Assembly: GCF_003112775.1 (NCBI RefSeq)
Contig: NZ_BFCH01000028.1
Span: 62,001 to 126,000, forward strand
From: Mycobacterium montefiorense
GTDB lineage: Bacteria; Actinomycetota; Actinomycetes; Mycobacteriales; Mycobacteriaceae
Reading direction: 5' to 3'
DNA length: 64,000 nucleotides
Shown: positions 1 through 8,636 of the stretch, one piece after another
Numbering within the stretch: the stretch's first letter is position 1
Layout: every line of letters starts with the position of its first letter
Notes under the pieces: generated by a model
Databases searched by the model: none
What the model saw: only the letters and a program-made list of their open reading frames with translations
Told to the model about the DNA's origin: nothing
Program-made: the position numbers and the translations under genes

Positions 1-785
1 GCGTGCACGCGCTGACCTTCACCGAGAACCCCGCCGCGATGGGCTACCCGAGCTTCCACGACGAGTACTGGGCGCCACTGTGGAAAGCCTTGTGCGACAC
101 CGACACCGTGATGAACGTGCACATCGGATCCTCGGGCCGGCTGGCGATCACCGCGCCGGACGCGCCGATGGACGTGATGATCACGCTGCAGCCGATGAAC
201 ATCGTGCAGGCCGCCGCGGACCTGCTGTGGTCGCGGCCGATCAAGGAGTACCCGGACCTCAAGGTCGCGCTGTCCGAAGGCGGAACCGGCTGGATCCCCT
301 ACTTCCTGGAGCGCGCCGACCGCACCTACGAGATGCACTCCACCTGGACGCACCAGGACTTCAAGGGGAAGCTGCCCAGCGAGGTCTTCCGCGACCACTT
401 CCTGACCTGCTTCATCAGCGACAAGGTCGGTGTGGCGCTGCGCAACATGATCGGCATCGACAACATCTGCTGGGAGGCCGACTACCCGCACAGCGACTCG
501 ATGTGGCCGGGCGCGCCGGAAGAGCTGTGGGAAGTGTTGTCGCTGAACAACGTTCCGGACGACGAGATCAACAAGATGACCTACGAGAACGCCATGCGCT
601 GGTACTCGTTCGACCCGTTCAGCCACATCTCGCGCGAGCAGGCCACCGTCGGCGCGCTGCGCAAGGCCGCCGAGGGCCACGACGTGTCCATCAAGGCGGC
701 GGGCCACGACAAGGACAGCCGAGGCGGCTCGTCCTTCGCGGATTTCGCGGCCAACGCGAAAGCCCTTACCGGCAACAAGGACTGA
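1..785 (+). CDS. Amidohydrolase (amidohydrolase-2 family), 5' end outside window
   Basis: Frame open from the left edge; 260 residues are visible to the TGA at 783-785, so the N-terminal metal-binding part lies upstream. The visible part is the C-terminal half of a TIM-barrel metal-dependent hydrolase of the ACMSD/resorcylate-decarboxylase type: NVHIGSSG near residue 40, the conserved PDLKVALSEGG strand and a WEADYPHSDS loop near residue 158, where Asp/His residues normally contact the metal or substrate. Related full-length enzymes occur at 20761-21906, 21936-23027 and 59735-60925. Members of this family hydrolyse or decarboxylate cyclic substrates; the substrate here is unknown. It lies 57 bases before an acyl-CoA dehydrogenase and could be co-transcribed with it. 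Family call is firm, function is not. Confidence 0.85.
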   Translation, partial: VHALTFTENPAAMGYPSFHDEYWAPLWKALCDTDTVMNVHIGSSGRLAITAPDAPMDVMITLQPMNIVQAAADLLWSRPIKEYPDLKVALSEGGTGWIPYFLERADRTYEMHSTWTHQDFKGKLPSEVFRDHFLTCFISDKVGVALRNMIGIDNICWEADYPHSDSMWPGAPEELWEVLSLNNVPDDEINKMTYENAMRWYSFDPFSHISREQATVGALRKAAEGHDVSIKAAGHDKDSRGGSSFADFAANAKALTGNKD

Positions 786-842
786 GGCACCACCGCAACG
801 CTTTGCGCGCCGGTGCGTTAACTGACTTAAGGAGATCTGGCA

Positions 843-2024
843 GTGCCCGGCGATGGAATGAATTTTGAGCTGACCGATGACCAGGAGCTGATCCGCAGGT
901 CGGTCGCCGAGCTGGCACGAAAGTTCGACGACCAGTACTGGATGGAAAAGGACCTGGCGCACGAGTTTCCGACCGAGTTCTATGACGCCATCGCTCAGGG
1001 CGGCTGGCTCGGTATGACCATTCCCACCGAGTACGGCGGGCATGGCCTCGGAATCACCGAAGCGACACTGCTGCTCGAGGAGGTCGCCAAGGCCGGCGGT
1101 GCGATGAACGCGGCCAGTGCGATTCACCTGTCGATCTTCGGGATGCAGCCGGTCGTGGTGCACGGCTCCGACGAACTCAAGGCGCGTACCTTGCCCACGG
1201 TCGCCAACGGTGAGGTGCACATCTGCTTCGGAGTCACCGAACCCGGTGCCGGGCTTGATACTTCGCGGATCACCACATTCGCCAAGCGCGACGGAGACCG
1301 CTACATCGTCAATGGCCGCAAGGTGTGGATCTCCAAGGCGATGGAGTCCGACAAGATCCTGCTGCTCACCCGCACCAAGAGTTACGACGAGGTCACCAAG
1401 AAGACCGACGGAATGACGCTGTTCCTCACCGACCTCGATCGCAGCCGGGTCGATGTCCGCCCGATCCGCAAGATGGGCCGTAATGCCGTCAGCTCCAACG
1501 AGTTGTTCATCGACAATCTAGAAGTGCCGGTTGAGGACCGAGTTGGTGAGGAGGGCAAGGGATTTCAGTACATCCTCGACGGCCTGAATCCCGAACGGAT
1601 GCTGATCGCGGCCGAGGCGCTCGGTATCGGCCGGGTGGCGCTGGAAAAAGCGGTGAAGTACGGCAACGAGCGCGAGGTCTTCGGCCGGCCGATCGGCATG
1701 AACCAGGGCCTGCAGTTCCCCCTCGCGGATTCGTTGGCCCGACTCGACGCCGCGGAGCTGATGTTGCGTAAAGCCACCTGGCTCTACGACAACGGCAAAC
1801 CCTGTGGCCGCGAGGCGAATACCGCCAAGTACCTGTGTGCCGATGCCGGCTTCACCGCCGCGGACCGGGCATTGCAAACTCATGGCGGCATGGGCTACGC
1901 GGAGGAGTACCACATCACGCGTTACTTCCGTGAGGCCCGGCTGATGAAGATCGCGCCGGTCAGCCAGGAGATGATTCTGAACTTCCTGGGATCCAACGTC
2001 CTGAAACTGCCGAGGAGCTATTGA
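843..2024 (+). CDS. Acyl-CoA dehydrogenase (FadE family)
   Basis: A 393-residue flavoprotein that would introduce an alpha,beta double bond into an acyl-CoA. GTG at 843 was chosen because AAGGAG lies at 829-834 with 8-base spacing; an in-frame ATG at 858 is the alternative. Visible family motifs are CFGVTEPGAG, RKVWISKAM and the C-terminal HGGMGYAEEYHITRYFREARLMK region. The motif that usually reads EGT/GGTSE near the C-terminus is here APVSQEM, so the active-site loop differs from textbook short-chain enzymes. Its stop overlaps the TTG start of the crotonase downstream, so the two are translationally coupled and followed by a thiolase: three beta-oxidation steps in order, with no hydroxyacyl-CoA dehydrogenase. 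Confidence 0.9.
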   Translation: MPGDGMNFELTDDQELIRRSVAELARKFDDQYWMEKDLAHEFPTEFYDAIAQGGWLGMTIPTEYGGHGLGITEATLLLEEVAKAGGAMNAASAIHLSIFGMQPVVVHGSDELKARTLPTVANGEVHICFGVTEPGAGLDTSRITTFAKRDGDRYIVNGRKVWISKAMESDKILLLTRTKSYDEVTKKTDGMTLFLTDLDRSRVDVRPIRKMGRNAVSSNELFIDNLEVPVEDRVGEEGKGFQYILDGLNPERMLIAAEALGIGRVALEKAVKYGNEREVFGRPIGMNQGLQFPLADSLARLDAAELMLRKATWLYDNGKPCGREANTAKYLCADAGFTAADRALQTHGGMGYAEEYHITRYFREARLMKIAPVSQEMILNFLGSNVLKLPRSY

Positions 2025-2833
2025 CCACGCCCGAAGACCCCGTGCTGCTGTCCGATGACAGCGACGGGGTACGCACGCTGACCCTCAATCGGCCGCGGCG
2101 CAAAAACGCCATCAGTCCGGCGCTGTGGATCGCGTTGCGCGACGCGCTGTACGATGCCGGTCGCGACCGCAGCGTGCGGGCGCTGGTGATCACCGGTGCG
2201 GGCGGGGCTTTCTGCTCCGGCGCCGACATTGGGATTCCGGACGACATTCATCCGAAATACAAGTTGGCCCGGCTGACCGATGTGGCACTGGCGTTGCACG
2301 AACTTCCGATCCCGACGGTGGCCAAGGTGACGGGCGTCGCGGTCGGCGCTGGATGGAACCTGGCGCTGGGCTGCGACCTGGTGGTCGCGACGCCGGAATC
2401 GACGTTCTCCCAGATCTTTTCCAAACGCGGTCTGTCGATCGATCTCGGCGGTTCCTGGCTGTTGCCGAAACTTGTTGGCCTGCAACAGGCTAAGCGACTT
2501 GCGCTGCTGGCCGATACCATCGACGCCGCGGAGGCATTGGCACTGAACCTGGTCACCTGGGTGGTGCCCGCCGCGGAGATCGACGCCTTCGTCAAGGATC
2601 TGGCCGACCGGCTCGCGGCTGGTCCACCCGTCGCGCTGGCCCAGACCAAGGCGCTGCTGAACGAAGGTGCCGACCGCACCCTGCGCGACGCGCTGGCCAA
2701 CGAGGCGCGGGCCCAGATCGGTAACTTTGCGACAGCGGACGCGGCCGCCGCCTATGCCGCCTTCAGCGAGCGACGGGAGCCGTCGTTTACTGGCCGGTGG
2801 GCGCTATCAAAATCTGACGAGGATTCGGAGTAG
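2021..2833 (+). CDS. Enoyl-CoA hydratase/isomerase (crotonase fold), PaaG-like active site
   Basis: 270 residues from a TTG start overlapping the previous stop by four bases, with GAGGAG upstream. The oxyanion-hole segment GAGGAFCSGADIG is present. In a by-eye alignment, neither catalytic glutamate of classical crotonase is conserved: GAGWNLAL carries Asn where the GGGCEL Glu sits, and the second Glu is absent. The segment GLSIDLGGSWLLPKLVG keeps an Asp where PaaG-type 1,2-epoxyphenylacetyl-CoA/enoyl-CoA isomerases have theirs. An isomerase role is therefore at least as likely as hydration. It sits between the acyl-CoA dehydrogenase and the thiolase, and is presumably in their operon. Confidence 0.87.
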   Translation: MTTPEDPVLLSDDSDGVRTLTLNRPRRKNAISPALWIALRDALYDAGRDRSVRALVITGAGGAFCSGADIGIPDDIHPKYKLARLTDVALALHELPIPTVAKVTGVAVGAGWNLALGCDLVVATPESTFSQIFSKRGLSIDLGGSWLLPKLVGLQQAKRLALLADTIDAAEALALNLVTWVVPAAEIDAFVKDLADRLAAGPPVALAQTKALLNEGADRTLRDALANEARAQIGNFATADAAAAYAAFSERREPSFTGRWALSKSDEDSE

Positions 2834-2837
2834 GGAT

Positions 2838-3986
2838 ATGCGGGAGACGGTCATCGTCGAGGCGGTGCGTACGCCGGTCGGAAAACGCAATGGCGGGCTG
2901 TCGGGCATGCACGCCGCGGACCTGTCCGCGATCGTGCTCAACGAGGTGCTGGAACGCGCCGGTGTGGGGCCCGAGATCGTCGACGACGTGATCTGGGGCT
3001 GCGTGTCGCAGGTCGGCGATCAGTCGAGCAACATCGGGCGTTACGCGGTGCTGGCCGCCGGCTGGCCCGAGAGCATTCCCGGGACCACGGTCAACCGGGC
3101 CTGCGGTTCCAGCCAGCAGGCCCTCGACTTCGCGGTGCAGGCGGTGATGTCGGGGCAGCAAGACGTCGTGGTCGCCGGCGGCGTCGAGGTGATGAGCCGC
3201 GTTCCGCTCGGTTCCGCCCGGGCGAGCGGCATGCCCTACGGGCCGAAGGTGCTGGCCCGCTACGACGACTTCTCCTTCAACCAGGGCCTGTCGGCGGAGA
3301 TGATCGCCAAGAAGTGGGGCTTATCCCGCAGCCAGCTTGACGAATTCTCCGTCCAATCCCACGAACGGGCCGCCGCGGCCCAGGACAGTGGCGCCTTCAC
3401 CGACCAGATGATCCCCGTCTTCACCGACGACGAAGCCGTCGTCACCGCCGACGAGGGCGTGCGGCGGGGGAGCCCGGTGGAGAAGCTGGGCGCGCTCAAG
3501 CCCGCGTTCGCCGAAGACGGCGTCATCCACGCGGGCAACTCCTCGCAGATCTCCGACGGCGCGGCAGCGCTGCTGGTGACGACCTCGGAAATGGCGATCG
3601 AGCTGGGGCTGACCCCGATCGTGCGGTACCGGGCCGGCGCGGTCACCGGGGCGGATCCGGTGCTGATGCTGACCGGCCCCATTCCGGCGACCGAAAAGGT
3701 GCTGCGCAAGGCGGGCGTCTCGCTCGCCGAAGTGGGCGCCTTCGAGGTGAACGAGGCCTTTGCACCGGTTCCGATGGCATGGATTGCCGAGACTGGTGCG
3801 GACCCGGGCTTGGTCAATCCGCTGGGCGGCGCGATCGCGCTGGGGCACCCGCTCGGCGCCTCCGGTGCGGTGCTGATGACGCGACTGGCCCACCACATGC
3901 GCGATAACGGCATTCGCTACGGGCTGCAGACGATGTGCGAAGGCGGTGGCACCGCCAACGCCACCCTGGTCGAATTGGTCGCGTAA
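2838..3986 (+). CDS. Acetyl-CoA acetyltransferase / 3-ketoacyl-CoA thiolase
   Basis: 382-residue thiolase starting at ATG 2838, five bases after the crotonase stop, with TAGGGA just upstream. The nucleophilic Cys is at about residue 89 in NRACGSSQQA. The NEAF loop (EVNEAFAPV), the GHPLGASGA histidine loop and the C-terminal CEGGGTANATL cysteine loop are all present, so the enzyme looks fully catalytic. It would cleave a 3-ketoacyl-CoA to acetyl-CoA and a shortened acyl-CoA. Third gene of the acyl-CoA dehydrogenase, crotonase, thiolase series. Chain length and substrate cannot be told from sequence. Confidence 0.93.
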   Translation: MRETVIVEAVRTPVGKRNGGLSGMHAADLSAIVLNEVLERAGVGPEIVDDVIWGCVSQVGDQSSNIGRYAVLAAGWPESIPGTTVNRACGSSQQALDFAVQAVMSGQQDVVVAGGVEVMSRVPLGSARASGMPYGPKVLARYDDFSFNQGLSAEMIAKKWGLSRSQLDEFSVQSHERAAAAQDSGAFTDQMIPVFTDDEAVVTADEGVRRGSPVEKLGALKPAFAEDGVIHAGNSSQISDGAAALLVTTSEMAIELGLTPIVRYRAGAVTGADPVLMLTGPIPATEKVLRKAGVSLAEVGAFEVNEAFAPVPMAWIAETGADPGLVNPLGGAIALGHPLGASGAVLMTRLAHHMRDNGIRYGLQTMCEGGGTANATLVELVA

Positions 3987-4039
3987 CACCGGGCGAAGAG
4001 CTTTTTAAGAGTCCGCCTGAGACCCTTGTCACAGCGCGC

Positions 4040-4073
4040 AAACCTACCTACTGTGTATTCACTAGGTTGGTTT
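4040..4073. promoter_or_regulatory. Putative operator: long inverted repeat before a TetR gene
   Basis: Arms AAACCTACCTA (4040-4050) and TAGGTTGGTTT (4063-4073) are complementary at 10 of 11 positions, around a 12-base spacer. The repeat lies 27 bases before the GTG start of the TetR gene, in a 114-base gap, so autoregulation is the simplest reading. I did not find this sequence again in the window. Confidence 0.6.
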
Positions 4074-4100
4074 AGCCCGCCAATCGGTCAAAGGAGTCCG

Positions 4101-4718
4101 GTGCCCGACGCACGGCGTTATGACACGCTTCTCGCCAAAGGTGAGGACCGCAAGCAGCGGATCCTCGCGGTCGCGCAACGGCTCCTCACGCGCAACGGCT
4201 GGCGCAACACCACACTGGCTCAGATCGCCGGCGAGGCCGGCGTCACCCCCGCGGGGCTGCTGCACCACTTCGAGTCCAAGGAACAGCTGCTGCACGCGGT
4301 CCTGGACGCCCGCGATCAAGACGACGATTCCCATGCCGACCGTGCCGGCGACCTGATGGCCCAGATCTCTGCGGTCGCCGATCGGTTCCACCGGGCGCCC
4401 GAATTGGTCGGCACGTTCACGGTGCTGCTCGTCGAGAACATCCTTCCCGACGCCCCGCTGCACGACCGCATGCTCGACCGGCACCGGCAAGCGGTCGACA
4501 TCGTCGCCAAGCTCATCCGCAACGGTCAGGCCGATGGCCGCTATCGCTCGGACATAGACCCCACCATCAAGGCAGTGGAGATACTCGCCTTCGTCCACGG
4601 AATGGAAACCACATGGTTGCTCGATCCTTCGATACCGCTGACCGAGGTGTTCAAGCAGTACGCCGAGACGCTGGCGCGGGACTTCACGCCGCCCCACAAG
4701 CCGCTGAGCACGACATGA
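4101..4718 (+). CDS. TetR/AcrR-family transcriptional regulator
   Basis: 205 residues from GTG 4101, chosen because AAAGGAG ends four bases before it; the longer upstream reading frame would run through the inverted repeat at 4040-4073. The N-terminal helix-turn-helix is clear (about residues 15-60: RKQRILAVAQRLL, TLAQIAGEAGVTPAGLLHHF, SKEQLL). The C-terminal domain is a helical ligand-binding bundle of unknown specificity. Its stop overlaps the next gene (ATGA), so it is co-expressed with a small protein of unknown function. Likely a local repressor acting at the palindrome upstream; whether it also controls the P450 at 5375 is unknown. Confidence 0.88.
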   Translation: MPDARRYDTLLAKGEDRKQRILAVAQRLLTRNGWRNTTLAQIAGEAGVTPAGLLHHFESKEQLLHAVLDARDQDDDSHADRAGDLMAQISAVADRFHRAPELVGTFTVLLVENILPDAPLHDRMLDRHRQAVDIVAKLIRNGQADGRYRSDIDPTIKAVEILAFVHGMETTWLLDPSIPLTEVFKQYAETLARDFTPPHKPLSTT

Positions 4719-5230
4719 GGTACCGACTCGACGTCGTCGCCTCCAGCGTGGTCGACGTGGTGCGGTTCGCCGGAGGGTGGCTGTTCGACCGGTCGATGGC
4801 CGGCTGGGACGTCACCGTCCTGCTCACCGACCTGGCCGACCACCCGGATGTCCGACCACTGCAGATCATTGGAGCCCGCACCCTCGACCTCGAAGACGCC
4901 ATCGTGTCGGTCAAGGATCGTCCCCGTCCGCAGGCCCTGGCGGCCGCGGCGGATCTGGTGGGCTGCGACTCGCGGGTGCGCCAGGGCGTCTTGCAGGCCC
5001 TCGACGCGGGCGTCACCGAGGTGACGCTGTGGGGGAACACCTGGCCCGCGGAGCTAGACGGCAGCGTCGGCCTGGTCCAGCACCGGCTGAGCATGGCCGC
5101 GCAGATGTTCAAGGGCAAGGCGCTGGCCGCCGCGGCCATCCCGGAGTACTCGATCGGTCAGACCGAAAACTTCCGAAGCGGCCTGTTGGCATGCCCGTCG
5201 GTGGCCGCCGATCTGGTCCCGGCCAGCTAA
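4715..5230 (+). CDS. Conserved hypothetical protein
   Basis: 171 residues, start ATG 4715 overlapping the TetR stop by four bases. I do not recognise a domain. The N-terminal half is rich in Val/Leu/Ala (VVASSVVDVVRFAGGWLFD, DVTVLLTDL) and looks like a compact alpha/beta protein, with no convincing membrane span or signal peptide. Two Cys (GCDSRVRQG and LLACPS) are not in a metal-binding pattern. Coupling to the regulator is the only functional clue. Confidence 0.75.
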   Translation: MRYRLDVVASSVVDVVRFAGGWLFDRSMAGWDVTVLLTDLADHPDVRPLQIIGARTLDLEDAIVSVKDRPRPQALAAAADLVGCDSRVRQGVLQALDAGVTEVTLWGNTWPAELDGSVGLVQHRLSMAAQMFKGKALAAAAIPEYSIGQTENFRSGLLACPSVAADLVPAS

Positions 5231-5334
5231 ATCGCGCGGCCTGCGGCCGACACGTCACCACCCAGCCCCATACCGAACGGCTGCACCCGTCGTTGACGAC
5301 GATCACGCCGTGTGGAAATCTAATACTCATCTCT

Positions 5335-5349
5335 GAGAGGATCATTCTC
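5335..5349. promoter_or_regulatory. Regulon palindrome GAGAAT-N3-ATTCTC (copy 1)
   Basis: GAGAGGATCATTCTC matches the shared palindrome at 10 of 12 fixed positions; flanking T and A extend the outer symmetry (TGAGA...TCTCA). It lies 25 bases before the P450 start at 5375. Confidence 0.6.
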
Positions 5350-5374
5350 ACTGCTGAGATTCGAACGGAGCAAG

Positions 5375-6649
5375 ATGACGAACGACTTCTCCAAGATGGA
5401 CTTTTTCCGCGGCAAAGAGCTCATCGCGGACCCGTATCCCTACTACGAGTCGCTGCGGGAGCAGTGCCCGGTGGCCCGGGAAGACCATCACGGGGTCACC
5501 ATGGTCACCGGCTGGGAAGAGGCCTGCGCGGTCTTGAACGACGCTGAGACCTGGTCGTCCTGCATCTCGGTGACCGGCCCGTTTCCCGGCTTCCCGGTGC
5601 CACTCGTTGGTGACGACATCACCGACCTGATCGAAGAGCATCGCGACGAGCTGCCGTTCAGCGACCAGCTGCCCACGCTTGACCCGCCGACCCACACCAA
5701 CCACCGCTCGCTGCTGATGCGGCTGATCACCCCCAAGCGCCTCAAGGAGAACGAGGACGCGATGTGGGCGCTCGCCGACCAGGCGCTCGACGACTTCCTG
5801 GCGCCCGGGCACGGCGAATGGATCAAGGGCTTCTCCGGCCCGTTCACCCTGCTGGTCATCGCCGACCTGCTGGGCGTGCCCATGGAAGATCGCGACAAGT
5901 TCGTCAAGGGCATTGCCGAGCATGCGGGCGGCGGCATCGGCGGCACCGGTAAGGAGTCGCTGTCACACAGTCCGCTGGAATTCCTGTACGGCCTGTTCTC
6001 CGACTATGTCGCCGACCGTCGCGCCCGGCCCCGCGACGACGTGCTCACCGGCCTGGCGACCGCTACCTTCCCCGACGGCTCCACACCGGACGTCGCAGAC
6101 GTCGCCCGCGTCGCGGCCAACGTCTTCTCGGCGGGCCAGGAGACCACCGTGCGGCTGCTCGGCGCCGCGTTGCAAACGCTCGGCGAGCGCCCCGATATTC
6201 AGGCGCAGTTACGCAAGGACCGCAGCCTGCTCCCGAACTTCATCGAAGAGTCGCTTCGCCACGAGAGCCCGGTCAAGGGGGACTTCCGGATGAACCGTAA
6301 GCCGGTCAGCGTCGGGGGCGTCGACCTGCCGGCCGGCACCACCGTGATGATCGTGCAGGCGGCGGCCAACCGTGATCCACGCCGGTTCGACGACCCCACC
6401 ACCTTCGACCCGGAACGCAAAAACGCCCGTCAGCACATCTCGTTCGGCCGCGGTATCCACAGCTGCCCCGGCGCGCCGCTGGCGCGCGCCGAAACCCGGG
6501 TGGCCATCGAGCGGCTGCTGGACCGCACGACCGACATCCGGATCAACGAAGATGTGCATGGCCCGGCGAATGATCGTCGTTACCAATATGTTCCGACGTA
6601 CATACTGCGAGGCCTGACCGAATTGCACTTGGAGTTCACGCTGGCATGA
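5375..6649 (+). CDS. Cytochrome P450
   Basis: 424 residues from ATG 5375, with GGAG four bases upstream. The I-helix reads SAGQETTVRLL (oxygen-activation Glu-Thr), the ExxR motif is EESLRHESP, and the heme loop is SFGRGIHSCPGAPLAR with the axial Cys, so it should be an active monooxygenase. It resembles the P450 at 55830-57125 throughout (same ATFPDGSTP/AKYPDGSTP region and the same YILRGL-EL ending), so these two are closer to each other than to the other P450s here. Its stop overlaps the start of a ferredoxin, its likely electron donor. A copy of the regulon palindrome sits in the promoter. Confidence 0.95.
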   Translation: MTNDFSKMDFFRGKELIADPYPYYESLREQCPVAREDHHGVTMVTGWEEACAVLNDAETWSSCISVTGPFPGFPVPLVGDDITDLIEEHRDELPFSDQLPTLDPPTHTNHRSLLMRLITPKRLKENEDAMWALADQALDDFLAPGHGEWIKGFSGPFTLLVIADLLGVPMEDRDKFVKGIAEHAGGGIGGTGKESLSHSPLEFLYGLFSDYVADRRARPRDDVLTGLATATFPDGSTPDVADVARVAANVFSAGQETTVRLLGAALQTLGERPDIQAQLRKDRSLLPNFIEESLRHESPVKGDFRMNRKPVSVGGVDLPAGTTVMIVQAAANRDPRRFDDPTTFDPERKNARQHISFGRGIHSCPGAPLARAETRVAIERLLDRTTDIRINEDVHGPANDRRYQYVPTYILRGLTELHLEFTLA

Positions 6650-6834
6650 AGGTCTGGGTAGACGACCAGCGGTGTCGCGGTCACGGCATGTGTCTCACGC
6701 TGTGCTCCGACGTGTTCAGCTTGACCGACGACGGTTACGCCGAAGCGATAGATACCGATGTCCCAACGGAATTGGAAGCCGCCACGCAGGAGGCCATCGA
6801 GTGCTGTCCTGAGCAGGCCATCAGCGAGCTGTAA
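6646..6834 (+). CDS. 3Fe-4S ferredoxin partnered with P450
   Basis: 62 residues, overlapping the P450 stop (ATGA). Cysteines are in CRGHGMC...C...CCPEQAI, the mycobacterial P450-ferredoxin pattern in which the position of the missing fourth cluster Cys holds another residue (here His). One-electron donor to the P450 encoded just upstream; the reductase is not in this operon. Confidence 0.92.
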   Translation: MKVWVDDQRCRGHGMCLTLCSDVFSLTDDGYAEAIDTDVPTELEAATQEAIECCPEQAISEL

Positions 6835-6864
6835 CGAAATACACAGGCGAGGAGGGAGATTCGA

Positions 6865-7149
6865 GTGCCAAAAGGTTATGTGATCCTGACCGAAGCGATC
6901 AAAGATCCGGAGGGCATGAAGGCTTACGGCAAGGCCGCCGGTTCGGCGATGAGCGGTGCCACCATCCTCGCTGTGGACACCGAGCCCAAAGTCATCGAGG
7001 GCGACTGGCACGGCGACCAGACCGTGGTGCTGGAATTCGAGTCCGTCGACGCCGCGCGCGCGTGGTACGAATCCGAGGGCTACCAGAAGGCGGCGAAATT
7101 GCGCCAAGCAGCCGCGGACTGCAACGCGGTCATCCTCTCGGGGTTCTGA
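6865..7149 (+). CDS. DUF1330 family protein
   Basis: 94 residues from GTG 6865, preceded by GAGGAGGGAG. The pattern GYVILTEAIKDPEGMKAYGKAAG, then a variable middle, then VVLEFESVDAARAWYESEGYQKA is typical of DUF1330, a dimeric alpha-beta barrel fold. It follows the ferredoxin by 30 bases, so is likely in the same transcript as the P450. Family members have no agreed function; the fold suggests binding or turnover of a small hydrophobic molecule. Confidence 0.85.
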   Translation: MPKGYVILTEAIKDPEGMKAYGKAAGSAMSGATILAVDTEPKVIEGDWHGDQTVVLEFESVDAARAWYESEGYQKAAKLRQAAADCNAVILSGF

Positions 7150-7152
7150 CCG

Positions 7153-7353
7153 CTAATCTCCAACGATCGCGATTGCCTGCCTTGGGCATTGACGGACGGC
7201 CTCGCGCACGTCCGCCTCGTTCTCCGGGGTGACTTCTTCGGTGTGGACAGTCAGCATGTCGTCGTCGCCGAGCTCGAAGATCTCCGGATTGATGCCCATG
7301 CAGACGCCGTTGCTCTCGCAGAGTCCCCAATCGACTTCGATTTTCCTCGTCAT
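7153..7353 (-). CDS. 3Fe-4S ferredoxin partnered with P450
   Basis: 66 residues on the minus strand, immediately downstream of the P450 at 7364-8569. The cluster ligands are in CESNGVC and QCPRQAI, with Asn at the variable position. It is the likely electron donor of that P450. Its stop lies three bases from the stop of the DUF1330 gene, a tight convergent junction. Confidence 0.9.
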   Translation of the reverse strand: MTRKIEVDWGLCESNGVCMGINPEIFELGDDDMLTVHTEEVTPENEADVREAVRQCPRQAIAIVGD

Positions 7354-7363
7354 CGCGGCCCCC

Positions 7364-8569
7364 TTATCGAAGCACTTTGACGGGCACGCTCTTCCAGCCC
7401 GCGACGTTTTGCATGTTCACCCGTTTGCACCCCGACCAGTCCACCTCGTAGCGCGGCATGAAGTCGACCAATCGCTCCAGCGCGATCCTGCTTTCCAGCC
7501 GGGCCAGCGCCGCGCCTAGGCAGCTGTGAATTCCGTACCCGAGGCCGAGGTGCTGCGCCTCGGTCTGGTCGCGCTCGATGTCGAAGGTGTCCGCGTCGGT
7601 AAAAGCTTCCGGGTCGCGGTTGGCCGCGGCGCCGCAGAGGAACACCGGCTTGAACGGCGGAATCACACCGCCGCTGACGTGTGCTTCCTTGACGGTGTAG
7701 CGGACGTTGTATTGCACTGGTCCCTCGTAGCGCAGTAGCTCTTCCACCGCGCCGGGAATCTTGTCGCGGTCGTCCTGCAGCTTCTGCCATTGGTCGGGGT
7801 GACGCGCGAAGATGACGGCCGCGTTGCCGAGCAGCTTGGTGACGGTCTCGGCGCCCGCCCCGCCCAAAAGGGTCGCGAAGCCGGTGATTTCGATGTCGTC
7901 GAGTTGGCGGGTCTGACCGTCCTCACCGGGGATCTCGGCCGCGATCAGCCTGCTGATCATGTCGTCCTGCGGGTCCGCGCGCCGCTCCTGGATCAGGCCG
8001 AAGTAGTACATCGCCGTGTCGATGTTGGCCTGCATGCCGGCTTCCCTGACCTCGATCTGTCCGGGCTCGTGATGCAGGCTGGTGTCGATCCAGTGGCGCA
8101 CCTGCTGGCGGTATTCCTCTGGCACCCCGGCCATCCGGGTGATGACCTCCACTGGGAACGGTCCGGAGAAGTCCTGCACCACATCGAAGTGGTCGGGGTC
8201 CAGGGCGCCCAGGTACTTGTCGATCACCTCGTGGATCGTTTCCAGCTGCGATTGAATGGCCCGCGGCGTGAACGCCTTGTTGAGCAGGCTGCGCATATGG
8301 CGGTGTTCCGGCGGGTCCATGAAGATGATCGACTTCTGCTCGGGGGAGATGCCCCTGCGCACCATCGCCAGGTCGCAGCCGCGCGCCGAGGAATACGTCT
8401 CGAAGTCTTTGAATGCCGCCGCCACGTCTTCATGGCGGGTCAGCGCGTAGAAGTCTTCCTTCTCGTCGTAGTACAGCGGCGCGTCCTCGCGCATCCGCCG
8501 ATATATGTCGAACGGGTTGTTGTAGTAGTCCTCGGAGTACGGGTCGAAGATGAGCTTCGGCTTGGTCAC
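7364..8569 (-). CDS. Cytochrome P450
   Basis: 401 residues from an ATG-type start read leftwards. The I-helix GGAGAETVTKLL has the Glu-Thr pair, EELLRYEGP is the ExxR helix, and LGYGIHSCLGAALARLE carries the heme Cys. The N-terminus FDPYSEDYYNNPFDIYRRMREDAPLYY is the usual soluble bacterial P450 opening. It is followed by its own ferredoxin 10 bases away. It is distinct from the P450s at 5375 and 55830. Upstream is a 14-base palindrome (8637-8650) rather than the shared regulon site, so control may be separate. Confidence 0.95.
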   Translation of the reverse strand: MTKPKLIFDPYSEDYYNNPFDIYRRMREDAPLYYDEKEDFYALTRHEDVAAAFKDFETYSSARGCDLAMVRRGISPEQKSIIFMDPPEHRHMRSLLNKAFTPRAIQSQLETIHEVIDKYLGALDPDHFDVVQDFSGPFPVEVITRMAGVPEEYRQQVRHWIDTSLHHEPGQIEVREAGMQANIDTAMYYFGLIQERRADPQDDMISRLIAAEIPGEDGQTRQLDDIEITGFATLLGGAGAETVTKLLGNAAVIFARHPDQWQKLQDDRDKIPGAVEELLRYEGPVQYNVRYTVKEAHVSGGVIPPFKPVFLCGAAANRDPEAFTDADTFDIERDQTEAQHLGLGYGIHSCLGAALARLESRIALERLVDFMPRYEVDWSGCKRVNMQNVAGWKSVPVKVLR

Positions 8570-8636
8570 TGACTTGCTCCTCAGCGGCGAGGGTTGGGGC
8601 GGGCTGGAACCGTTACGATTGAATGCCTGACTGTAA

